Part shown: piece after piece, positions 8,186-15,207 of the stretch
Numbering within the stretch: position 1 is the stretch's first letter
Layout of the letters: each line of letters opens with the position of its first letter
Assembly: GCA_035430965.1 (NCBI GenBank)
Contig: DAOMHQ010000112.1
Span: 1-17,408, forward strand
Direction: 5' to 3'
DNA: 17,408 bases
From: JAKPRU01 sp029568995
GTDB lineage: Bacteria > Hinthialibacterota > Hinthialibacteria > Hinthialibacterales > JAKPRU01
Translations under genes and position numbers: made by a program
The notes under the pieces: generated by a model
What the model saw: the letters and a program-made list of their open reading frames with translations, nothing else
The model's database searches: none
What the model was told of the DNA's origin: nothing

Positions 8186-8421
8186 TCGGGAACTCCGACC
8201 GTCAATTCAGCCACATGGATAAGGCTTCCTTTTTGCGGAATCTCTTGCCCGTGGGCGAGCAGCGCATCAACGTGCTGCTCAATTGCCTGACGAATGTTCT
8301 GTTTGGCCTCTTCAAGGGTCTTTCCGTTGCTGAAACATCCGGGCAGGGTGGGACTGTAGGCGAGGTATCCGGGATCTTCCGGTTCCTTCTCAATCAGTAT
8401 CTCAAATGTGTAGTATTTCAT
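8182..8421 (-). CDS. hicB: HicB-family antitoxin
   Basis: A 79-residue protein with the partial RNase H-like HicB fold: YYTFEILIEKEPEDPGYLAY, then SPTLPGCFSNGKTLEEAKQN, the family signature, and a helix REAIEQHV-like segment (RQAIEQHVDALLAHG). It would bind and neutralise HicA. No C-terminal helix-turn-helix or ribbon-helix-helix DNA-binding domain is present, so autoregulation by this short form is doubtful. The gene starts only 23 nt after the stop of a Gfo/Idh/MocA oxidoreductase on the same strand, leaving little room for its own promoter outside coding sequence; AGGA lies about 11 nt upstream of the ATG. Confidence 0.88.
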   Translation of the reverse strand: MKYYTFEILIEKEPEDPGYLAYSPTLPGCFSNGKTLEEAKQNIRQAIEQHVDALLAHGQEIPQKGSLIHVAELTVGVPE

Positions 8422-8444
8422 TTGGGTTCAATCCTGTTCTGTTC

Positions 8445-9285
8445 TTATCCCCCCAGCGGTAATTCTACCGTTCTTCCCGTTTCGGCGGAGCGGTAGGCGG
8501 CCAGCGCGACCTCCAGTGCACGCAGGCCATCCTCGCCGGTTACCGAAGGCGGGGTTCCCTCCTGCGCCACACGCGCAAAACTGCGGATCACACCCTGGAA
8601 CATGTCATCCCCCCACGGAAGCCATTCGGCTTTCCCGCTTTCTTTGCCATACAGGCAGAGGCGCTGACGCAGCCCGTCCACAGTCAGCGATCCCTGGTCG
8701 CCGACAATCTCCATCGCCACATCGCCCCAGGTGGGATACGCGGGAATCGGTCGCGACCAGCTGGCATCAATCGACGCGAACGGACCATCCTGGAATTGCA
8801 GAAGCAATAACCCGGCATCGTCAATTCCCAGATCGGGGTAGAACAGCGTGCCGATTTCCGCATATACATTTTTCACTTCCCGGCCCAGCATCCATCGCCA
8901 CAGATCGACCAGGTGGACTGTGTGATCCATCACCGCGCCGCCGCCCGCCAGGGCTTTGTCCGTAAACCAGCCGCCCGGCATCTGCCCTCGGTTGGTTCCT
9001 TTGAGGCCGAGGATATTCCCCAATGCGCCCTCTTTGACAATCTGCATGGCGCGGTAAATCGGCGGACAGAACCGACACGCGAAGGCAATCATCAGCTGCA
9101 CACCGGCATTCCGGCAGCCGTCGATCATGGCCTGACCGTCTTCCATGGTGGTCGCAATGGGTTTCTCNNNNNNNNNNNNNNNNNNNNNNNNNNNNNNNNN
9201 NNNNNNNNNNNNNNNNNNNNNNNNNNNNNNNNNNNNNNNNNNNNNNNNNNNNNNNNNNNNNNNNNNNGATTCCGAGTTTTGTCAT
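8445..9285 (-). CDS. Gfo/Idh/MocA-family oxidoreductase 1 (interrupted by assembly gap)
   Basis: An NAD(P)-dependent sugar or cyclitol dehydrogenase-like protein. The N-terminus MTKLGI is the first Rossmann strand, and after the gap the sequence resumes with EKPIATTMEDG, the conserved EKP motif (catalytic Lys), followed by GGGAVMDHTVHLVDLW (the DxxxH active-site motif) and a C-terminal VELPLGG. About 246 residues are visible. Relatives place EKP near residue 93, so roughly 87 residues are missing and the real gap is nearer 260 nt than 100. The frame as drawn does not close across the N run, as expected for a nominal gap. The ATG at 9285 overlaps the upstream oxidoreductase stop by four bases and has GGGAG 6 nt ahead. 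Confidence 0.85.
9168..9267. other. assembly gap (100 N)
   Basis: A second run of exactly 100 N, inside oxidoreductase 1. It removes the GxGxxG nucleotide-binding motif of that gene from view. Confidence 0.98.
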
Positions 9286-10292
9286 GATGCTCTCCCGTAA
9301 TCGTGCGGAACCGGCAGTTCGACGGTTGCCCCGGTTCGGGCGGAGTCGATCACTGCAAGGGCAAGTTGCAGGGATGCGAGCGCCTGTTCCGGGGGCACGG
9401 GATTCTCCTCGGTTCCCTCAATGGCACAGAGAAATCCCCGCAGGAGTTTCATATAGGCGGTATCGAGTATCGTGCTCTCGGTGACATATTTCCGCCCGCC
9501 GCTGTTCCAGTCGATCAGCGAGACTCGCAAAGGAATCGAGTCATCGAAGTTGTCATAGGTCAGCAGACCGTTGTCGCCTGCAATCTCGACATCTACCGCG
9601 TACTGGCCGTAGTGACACCAGGAGGATTCCACATGGGCTATCGCGCCGGAGGCGAGACGAATCACAGCAAGGGCATAGTCCAGTTTGCGTACATCGCGAT
9701 CCCGGCACATTCCCCTGGCGGTTACTCGTGTGGCCGGTCCGCAGGTCCACAAGAGAAAATCCAGGTCATGAATCATGGCATCCAGAATCACCCCGCCGCT
9801 TGCCTCAAATTCCGAGTACCAATTCCGGGGATGGGGACCTCGGCGGGAGAGGCGAACAACCCCCGGATTTCCCACGGAACCGTTCAAGACGCGGTCCCGC
9901 AACGCGCGGAATTCATAGAAACCACGGATGGAGTGGTTGGCTGTCAGGATAAGGTTTTTCTCGCGGGCGAGGCGGACCAGTTCCTGCCCCTGGGGGAATT
10001 GACGAGCCAGGGGGATTTCGCAAAACACATGTTTGCCCGCTTCCAGCGCGGTCCTGATCCACGTGTAATGCAGCGGAGTCGGCGTGGCGATCATGACCGC
10101 CTGGATTTCCGACGATTCGATCACCTCCGATGAATTCCGGGTTGTTCGGACCCGGAAGGTGGACTCGATTTCCTGCAGTTTCGACCCGGATGGGTCGGCG
10201 ACGAGGGTCAGCCGGGCTTCCGGAAGCCGCGCGAGCGATTCCGCATGAACCCGTCCCATCATTCCTGCACCGATCATGCCGACTTGAATCAT
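9282..10292 (-). CDS. Gfo/Idh/MocA-family oxidoreductase 2, EKP motif changed to EIP
   Basis: A 336-residue protein of standard family length. The Rossmann domain shows GAGMMG (G8, G10, G13) and IATPTPLHY (68-76). The position of the catalytic EKP reads E92-I93-P94 (HVFCEIPLAR), so the near-invariant lysine is isoleucine. The C-terminal domain keeps D171 and H175 (ILDAMIHDLDF) and has a typical sheet region. Relatives oxidise or reduce sugars, inositols or amino sugars with NAD(P); loss of the lysine suggests altered chemistry or a non-catalytic partner. AAGGA lies about 7 nt before the ATG. Its stop overlaps the start of oxidoreductase 1, so the two are probably translated together and could form a pathway pair or hetero-oligomer. 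Confidence 0.9.
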   Translation of the reverse strand: MIQVGMIGAGMMGRVHAESLARLPEARLTLVADPSGSKLQEIESTFRVRTTRNSSEVIESSEIQAVMIATPTPLHYTWIRTALEAGKHVFCEIPLARQFPQGQELVRLAREKNLILTANHSIRGFYEFRALRDRVLNGSVGNPGVVRLSRRGPHPRNWYSEFEASGGVILDAMIHDLDFLLWTCGPATRVTARGMCRDRDVRKLDYALAVIRLASGAIAHVESSWCHYGQYAVDVEIAGDNGLLTYDNFDDSIPLRVSLIDWNSGGRKYVTESTILDTAYMKLLRGFLCAIEGTEENPVPPEQALASLQLALAVIDSARTGATVELPVPHDYGRAS

Positions 10293-10333
10293 GGACTGTT
10301 CCTTATAAGTGTTCTGTATGCCCTGCTCGTTTT

Positions 10334-10370
10334 GTCATCGCGAGCGGCACTCCGGCGGAGCCGGTGATTG
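10334..10370. repeat. possible GTCATYGCGAGC-type REP element
   Basis: The stretch starts GTCATCGCGAGCGGCACTCC and continues GGCGGAGCCGGTGATTGG, with a CTCC-GGC-GGAG hairpin in the middle. It resembles the GTCATTGCGAGCG...GCAATC short interspersed repeats found between genes in many bacterial genomes. Only one copy is in this window, so the call rests on resemblance remembered from other genomes. Confidence 0.35.
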
Positions 10371-10421
10371 GGAAAAGAAAGCACGGCCGTACACACCATA
10401 GGTCAGAGAGTGAAATGCGCA

Positions 10422-10498
10422 CAACCCCCTCTGTGTCTCCCCCAAACTTTGGGGGAGAAGTCCCTCCCCCAAGTCTGGGGGAGGTTAGGTGAGGGTTG
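10422..10498. repeat. REP-like double palindrome, copy 2
   Basis: Two adjacent hairpins: CTCCCCCAAACTTTGGGGGAG at 10437-10457 (10-bp arms around one base) and CCTCCCCCA-AGTC-TGGGGGAGG at 10463-10484 (9-bp arms, 4-base loop). The outer ends CAACCC (10422) and GGGTTG (10498) are also complementary. On the minus strand the unit reads CAACCCTCACCTAACC then the two palindromes then AGACACAGAGGGGGTTG, and both parts recur at 6469-6546. It lies in the 246-nt gap between oxidoreductases 3 and 2 and could form strong RNA structure, partly uncoupling them. No T-tract follows on either strand. Confidence 0.8.
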
Positions 10499-10538
10499 CC
10501 GGATCTCGCAAGACTCCTCGGCGTGCTTTGCCGAGCGG

Positions 10539-11570
10539 TCAGACCATCTCGGCGATTTTCACGCATCGGTTCTCCTCGGCGGAACGGATCTCCGCAAAGA
10601 CCACACGGGCAGAATCATAACTCGTTTCAAAAGTCGCCGTCTCCGGCTTCTTGCCCTGGGCGATGCATTCAAAGAAGTATTGGTCTTCGAGAAAATACGC
10701 ACCGAGATCGCTGATATTGATCCCCTCGCCTTTCAGTTTCGGCATGGGGGGCAGCTCGGGTTCGAATAATTTGCCGCTCCTCGGATGAAAACGGAGTGTT
10801 TTTTCGCGCGCCATATCGTAGTCCAGAATGCCTTCCTCGAAGTTGGCGCGATAGTTCATGTTGAACGGGAATTCCTCCACGAAGTACCAGGCCCCTTCCG
10901 AATAAACCTGTGGGCTGTTCGGATAGACGTACCGCGAGACAATCTGCCACCACCCGCCTTTCGGATCGCATGTTCCGAATGACTGGACCGCCTCCGGCAT
11001 TCCGGCGGCATACACGACAAAATCGGTGTCATGTGTGTGCAGATCCAATGCGGCAGATCCGCTCAGTTCCCCATCGCCGAACCAGTTTCCCTTGTCCCAA
11101 CTCGGGCAGCCGACGGTTCGATGAAACCGAGCCGTGACAAGCCGTCCCCAGCGGCCATCCGTCACGGCCTCCTTGAGGAACCGATATTCCGGCCAGAATC
11201 GGATGCACTGACCCACCATGCAGACACGGTCCGTGCGGGCCATGGCCTCTTTCAGCGCCCTGCCCTGTTCCAGGGTTCTCGCTAATGGTTTTTCCACGAA
11301 CGCATGTTTTTTGTGATCCAGGGCAGCCAGGGCGATTTCCGCGTGGCTGGGGGTGGGAGTGGTGATGAACACCGCGTCGATCTCCGGCCTGCTCAGCAGC
11401 GCCTCCAGAGAGGGGCAGGCTTCCACGTTCCACTCCGAGGCTTTCGCCTTGCATTTCTCCCAATCAACATCCCATACGGCGGTCAGTTTTGCCGCCTCGG
11501 AGATGGCACAACACGAACGGTGCATGTTTCCCATGCCACCGCAACCGACGATACCAATTTGAATTGACAT
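10539..11570 (-). CDS. Gfo/Idh/MocA-family oxidoreductase 3
   Basis: A 343-residue NAD(P)-dependent dehydrogenase-like protein. The Rossmann motif is GCGGMG (G9, G11, G14), followed by DAVFITTPTPSHAE (65-78), an intact E93-K94-P95 catalytic motif and D176-L-H-T-H180 in the C-terminal domain, so all catalytic residues are present. The substrate is likely a sugar, cyclitol or derivative but cannot be specified. The ATG at 11570 is preferred over an upstream in-frame ATG at 11699 because it opens directly on the first Rossmann strand (MSIQIGIVGCGG) and has GGAG about 8 nt upstream. It is the first gene of the minus-strand block, divergent from the protease, and is separated from oxidoreductase 2 by 246 nt of repeat-bearing spacer. 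Confidence 0.9.
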   Translation of the reverse strand: MSIQIGIVGCGGMGNMHRSCCAISEAAKLTAVWDVDWEKCKAKASEWNVEACPSLEALLSRPEIDAVFITTPTPSHAEIALAALDHKKHAFVEKPLARTLEQGRALKEAMARTDRVCMVGQCIRFWPEYRFLKEAVTDGRWGRLVTARFHRTVGCPSWDKGNWFGDGELSGSAALDLHTHDTDFVVYAAGMPEAVQSFGTCDPKGGWWQIVSRYVYPNSPQVYSEGAWYFVEEFPFNMNYRANFEEGILDYDMAREKTLRFHPRSGKLFEPELPPMPKLKGEGINISDLGAYFLEDQYFFECIAQGKKPETATFETSYDSARVVFAEIRSAEENRCVKIAEMV

Positions 11571-11592
11571 ATTTCGACTCCACAAATAGGAT
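11564..11592 (+). promoter_or_regulatory. candidate sigma70-type promoter for the protease operon
   Basis: A perfect -35 TTGACA at 11564-11569 is followed, after 17 nt, by TAGGAT at 11587-11592 (four of six -10 consensus bases). It reads toward the protease and would give a leader of roughly 180 nt. The -35 overlaps the start codon of the divergent oxidoreductase 3, so the two transcription units could interfere. Called from consensus and spacing only. Confidence 0.35.
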
Positions 11593-11735
11593 GTTTCAGC
11601 AAATCCTACCATATACCCAAGGAAGAATGATACTGCGCTGAATCTCGGGAGGCTTGGCGGGCAGATGAGGGAAGACAATCCACACCGATCTTTGGCCACC
11701 CTTCGATTTCATTGGGGAGTCTCGTAACATCATCC

Positions 11736-11753
11736 GACCCTTCAAAGAGGGTC
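11736..11753 (+). promoter_or_regulatory. leader stem-loop upstream of protease SD
   Basis: GACCCT (11736-11741) and AGGGTC (11748-11753) form a perfect 6-bp stem around TCAAAG, followed by AATTCTTTTA and then the SD CAGGAG at 11764-11769. It could act as a weak attenuator or modulate ribosome access to the protease message. It is short enough to be chance. Confidence 0.3.
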
Positions 11754-11777
11754 AATTCTTTTACAGGAGTTTACACA

Positions 11778-14489
11778 ATGCAACGAAACCTCAGCATGAG
11801 GTCAAGCCTCATCCTGGTTCTTGTGCTGCTGACCACGACCTCGATTGGTTTTGCAAAGGGGGTCACCTACCGAAACAACGGAAGTATGATGCAGCTGCAG
11901 GAAGTGCCGAATCAATATGTGGTCGGTGTCCGTGGGAATGCGGAGAAAGCAACGCAATTGGCGGCGGAGATGCGTTCATCGCGCGCACTCGGAATCCAGA
12001 TTCAGGGGATTGTCGAAACAAAGGCGATTGGAGGCGGCCTGATTGTTGTGAAAACCGATCCCTCCGTGAGTGGAACGAAATCAGTCTCCGCCGTGAACAA
12101 GCCGTCACAAAAAGGCGTGGCCTATGTCTACCCGGTTTACAAAGATCCCTCCACCGGATTGCTGATCTATCCGCAGCCGGAAGTGGTTGTCAAAGTCGCC
12201 GAGGGAGTCGATATTTTCCGACTGGCCCAGCGTCACGATCTCACCGTTGTCAGGCCGCTCCTTTATACGGACGATCAATTTGTTCTGCGACTGGATTCAA
12301 CCCGAAGCCCGTTTGCGGTCTCCAACCGGTTGTGGAGTGACCCGGATGTGATCTGGGCGAATCCGAACTTTGCCCATCAAATCAAGCTGAATTTCCAGCC
12401 CAACGATGAACTCTATCCGAGCCAATGGCATTTGAATAACACCGGCCAGTATGGCGGCATGACGGGGGCGGATATCGCGGCGGAAGCCGCATGGGATCTC
12501 CAAATGCCCAGTGAGGATGTTGTCATTGGAATTGTGGATAGCGGCATGGATCTGGGACATCCGGATTTGAACATTTACACGAATCCTGTCGAACAGGCGG
12601 GGCAGTCCGGTGTGGATGATGATGGAAACGGGCTGATCGACGACATCCACGGCTGGGATTTCGCCAACAATGACAACGATCCGAATCCAACCAACGCCAA
12701 TGAGATCCATGCAACCGCTGTTGCGGGCTGCGCTGCCGCGCGGGGCAATAATCAAATCGGCGTGGTCGGAGTCTCGTTCGGTACACCGGTCCTTCCGGTT
12801 CGCCTGACGTTCGATAGGCCGGAAAGTGTCCCGGAAGAAGAGTGGGAGACTACGCGCAACACGATTATTGCTGATTCGATTCGTTATGCCGCCAAACATG
12901 CCGATGTGGTGAACAATTCCTGGGGAGGGTCGACATTGAGCGATATTGTCAGAGAAGCCCTGGATTTCGCCACTTCCGACCAGGGCAAGCGGGGGGACAA
13001 GCGAGTTCCCGTCCTGTTCTCGAGCGGCAATGCCGCCACCTCGTTTTCCTGGTTTGAAGGCACGGAGAATATTCCTGCGGGGAGTCATACAGTTGAATTT
13101 GTCTATGAGAAGGACGATTCCGGCAGCGCTGGAGACGACACGGTCTGGATCGAATCGATACAATTGTCCGGCCATGAGAGTTACTGCGATATGGTTTATT
13201 CCGCTTCCAGCGGCACATTCCTGGAGGGCATGCAAGGCGGTGGAGACGTTCCGTTCGATGTACAGGAATCCGAGATGACCACCCTGGGATTTGTATTCCA
13301 AAGCGGCGAAATCGGAGATAACCAGACCAGCTCCCTGATTTGGGAATTCGAAACTTCGGAACTCACCCATCTTCTCATCCACTTTCGAATCCGATCCGAA
13401 AAAGGCAAAGACGTCTTGCACGTTCTCCTGGATGGACAGGAATACCCTGGAAGGATTGACGGGGGTATGCCCGAACCGGAAGAGCCGGCGCAGGTTCCAC
13501 TGGAGCCTCCGTTCAGCGGACTCGCTCCGAGCGATCAGAGTACTTATCTGGTATTCCAATCGACCGATCCCCTTGAGGCCGGCGCGCACACGATTTCATT
13601 CATCTATCAAAAGGATGAGTCCGGCAGTGAGGGTGACGATGCCGCACGGATCTACGACGGCTATTTTGTCGATCCGGAAACGAACGAGTACATTGGCGAT
13701 CTTTTCCTTTCACTTTATGAGGAGGCATTCCCGGAAGGTGTTGAAGGAGGCGGAGATCAGCCGTTTGAAATCGTCCCGTCGAATGTGCCGAATTATGAAC
13801 TGATGTACCAGAGTGGAACGATCGAAGACAACCAGAGTAGTCAACTGGTCTGGAATGTCGATCTTCCCCAGTCCGGCCACCTGGCTGTGGAGTTCCAGGT
13901 CAGCACGGAAGCCGACTACGACCTTTTCTGGATTGAGGTCGACGGAGAACAAATCTCCGGACAGGCCTCTACTTCCGGTGAGGACGATCCCGGCGGGGAT
14001 TCGACCGGAATCAGCGGCAATTGGCCGAGCGCAGACAATGTCGCCCCCATCGATGGAGAGTCTCTCCACCCCAATGTCATCAACATCGGGGCCAGTACTC
14101 TCCGTGATACCCGCACCTGCTACAGTCAATGGGGGCCGGAATTGCATTTTCTTGCGCCCGGTGAGAAGAATATTGTGACGACGGATGTCACAGTCCCCGA
14201 ATGGGGCTATAGCCCCGACAGCGCATACGCACTGGATTTCAGCGGAACTTCGGCGGCCTGCCCGATTGCGTCGGGGATTGTCGCCCTGGTCCTGGCCGCG
14301 AATCCCGATCTCACCGTGGAGGAGATTTTCGAAGTACTCAAGGAAACCGCCGACAAGATCGGTCCCTTAGAGTATGATGAGAACGGGTTCAACGAAGAAT
14401 ACGGATACGGTCGTTTGAATGCCGCTGCGGCCGTGCAGTATGCCCTGGACTTGAGAGAGGTCCCGGTAAAATCGTGGGACCTGTACTAA
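11778..14489 (+). CDS. secreted subtilisin-family (S8) serine protease with split catalytic domain
   Basis: A 903-residue exported protease. A Sec signal peptide (hydrophobic 11-25) is followed by a propeptide-like region to about 200 and the linker PNDELYPSQWHLNNTGQ. The triad is Asp254 (GIVDSGMD), His311 (HATAVAG) and Ser825 (FSGTSAACP), with oxyanion Asn418 (FSSGNAA). VDDDGNGLIDDIHGWDF (279-295) is typical of bacterial subtilases. Between Asn418 and the returning core strand (HPNVINIGAST, 764-774) lies an insertion of about 330 residues with two related units of roughly 135 residues. There is no sorting domain, P-domain or anchor at the C-terminus. The ATG at 11778 has CAGGAG 8 nt upstream and opens on the signal peptide; an in-frame ATG at 11712 lacks this. 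Likely role: extracellular or periplasmic proteolysis. The next gene starts 6 nt after the stop. Confidence 0.92.
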   Translation: MQRNLSMRSSLILVLVLLTTTSIGFAKGVTYRNNGSMMQLQEVPNQYVVGVRGNAEKATQLAAEMRSSRALGIQIQGIVETKAIGGGLIVVKTDPSVSGTKSVSAVNKPSQKGVAYVYPVYKDPSTGLLIYPQPEVVVKVAEGVDIFRLAQRHDLTVVRPLLYTDDQFVLRLDSTRSPFAVSNRLWSDPDVIWANPNFAHQIKLNFQPNDELYPSQWHLNNTGQYGGMTGADIAAEAAWDLQMPSEDVVIGIVDSGMDLGHPDLNIYTNPVEQAGQSGVDDDGNGLIDDIHGWDFANNDNDPNPTNANEIHATAVAGCAAARGNNQIGVVGVSFGTPVLPVRLTFDRPESVPEEEWETTRNTIIADSIRYAAKHADVVNNSWGGSTLSDIVREALDFATSDQGKRGDKRVPVLFSSGNAATSFSWFEGTENIPAGSHTVEFVYEKDDSGSAGDDTVWIESIQLSGHESYCDMVYSASSGTFLEGMQGGGDVPFDVQESEMTTLGFVFQSGEIGDNQTSSLIWEFETSELTHLLIHFRIRSEKGKDVLHVLLDGQEYPGRIDGGMPEPEEPAQVPLEPPFSGLAPSDQSTYLVFQSTDPLEAGAHTISFIYQKDESGSEGDDAARIYDGYFVDPETNEYIGDLFLSLYEEAFPEGVEGGGDQPFEIVPSNVPNYELMYQSGTIEDNQSSQLVWNVDLPQSGHLAVEFQVSTEADYDLFWIEVDGEQISGQASTSGEDDPGGDSTGISGNWPSADNVAPIDGESLHPNVINIGASTLRDTRTCYSQWGPELHFLAPGEKNIVTTDVTVPEWGYSPDSAYALDFSGTSAACPIASGIVALVLAANPDLTVEEIFEVLKETADKIGPLEYDENGFNEEYGYGRLNAAAAVQYALDLREVPVKSWDLY

Positions 14490-14495
14490 ATCGGT

Positions 14496-15203
14496 ATGGG
14501 AGAGATGTCGGTGCAGTCCGAACTCACGCAAGCAGCGGAGTTAGTGAGGCGCTATGCCGTGCAGCTGGCGCGGCTTGGCGTGCGAGATTTTTACATTCCA
14601 CGGGATGCGTTAGTCGTGAGGAAACGAGGCAAAGCAAAAGAGTTTGAGGAGATGGCCGCAGCGCTCAAAGACTGCACACGCTGCGGCCTGTCCGCACGAC
14701 GCACCCAGGTGGTATTCGGGACCGGGAATCCGGAGACGGATCTGGTGTTTGTCGGTGAAGCGCCCGGATACGATGAAGATGTCCAGGGCGAGCCGTTTGT
14801 GGGTCGCGCCGGACAACTACTCACCAAGATGATCGCGGCAATGGGCCTTTCCCGCAAGCAGGTCTATATCTGCAATGTGATCAAGTGCCGACCTCCCGAA
14901 AATCGCGACCCGCTGCCGGAGGAAATTGCCTGCTGCGAGCCGTTCCTGCTCAAACAGCTGGAGATCATCCGCCCGAAAGTGATTGTTGCGCTCGGCCGGT
15001 TTGCGGTTCAGAGCCTTCTTCGCGATATGACTCCCATCACCCGCCAGCGCGGGAGATGGCGGGACTACCACGGGATTCGCCTCATGCCGACTTTTCATCC
15101 CTCGTATCTGCTGAGAAACCCGGCAGCGAAGCGGGAAGCCTGGGAGGATTTGCAGGAAGTGATGCGTGAACTGGGATTACCGTTGCCGGATAAGAAGACA
15201 TAG
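14496..15203 (+). CDS. family 4 uracil-DNA glycosylase (iron-sulfur type)
   Basis: A 235-residue base-excision repair enzyme that removes uracil from DNA. Diagnostic motifs are GEAPGYDEDVQGEPFVGRAG (87-106, catalytic and uracil-binding loop) and FHPSYLLRNP with His201. Four cysteines in family-4 spacing (Cys60, Cys63, Cys131, Cys147; CTRCGL and CRPPENRDP) would hold a [4Fe-4S] cluster. The first 50 residues are a less conserved helical extension. The start is uncertain: the ATG at 14496 has no good SD, the ATG at 14505 is too close to GGGAG, and a GTG at 14511 has GGAG 8 nt upstream. The gene follows the protease by 6 nt and precedes priA by 4 nt, implying one transcript. Confidence 0.93.
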   Translation: MGEMSVQSELTQAAELVRRYAVQLARLGVRDFYIPRDALVVRKRGKAKEFEEMAAALKDCTRCGLSARRTQVVFGTGNPETDLVFVGEAPGYDEDVQGEPFVGRAGQLLTKMIAAMGLSRKQVYICNVIKCRPPENRDPLPEEIACCEPFLLKQLEIIRPKVIVALGRFAVQSLLRDMTPITRQRGRWRDYHGIRLMPTFHPSYLLRNPAAKREAWEDLQEVMRELGLPLPDKKT

Positions 15204-15207
15204 TGCT

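Noticed and set aside
7958..8421. hicBA as part of a larger new defence island
   Set aside because: The neighbours are metabolic oxidoreductases and a propeller-like fragment; no nuclease, helicase or other defence gene adjoins. PriA is a housekeeping helicase 7 kb away.
10437..10484. Tandem hairpins as a Rho-independent terminator of oxidoreductase 3
   Set aside because: The stems are strong but no T-tract follows on the minus strand, and the same sequence blocks recur elsewhere as a dispersed repeat.
6469..10498. CRISPR array
   Set aside because: There are only two separated copies of the repeat, with unlike order and no regular spacers, and no cas gene is nearby.
12297..13589. Long open frame on the minus strand (430 codons) opposite the protease gene
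   Set aside because: It is antisense to a gene with intact catalytic motifs, has no recognisable domain and arises from codon-position bias. The same applies to minus-strand frames at 2164-3189, 3534-4751 and 980-1639.
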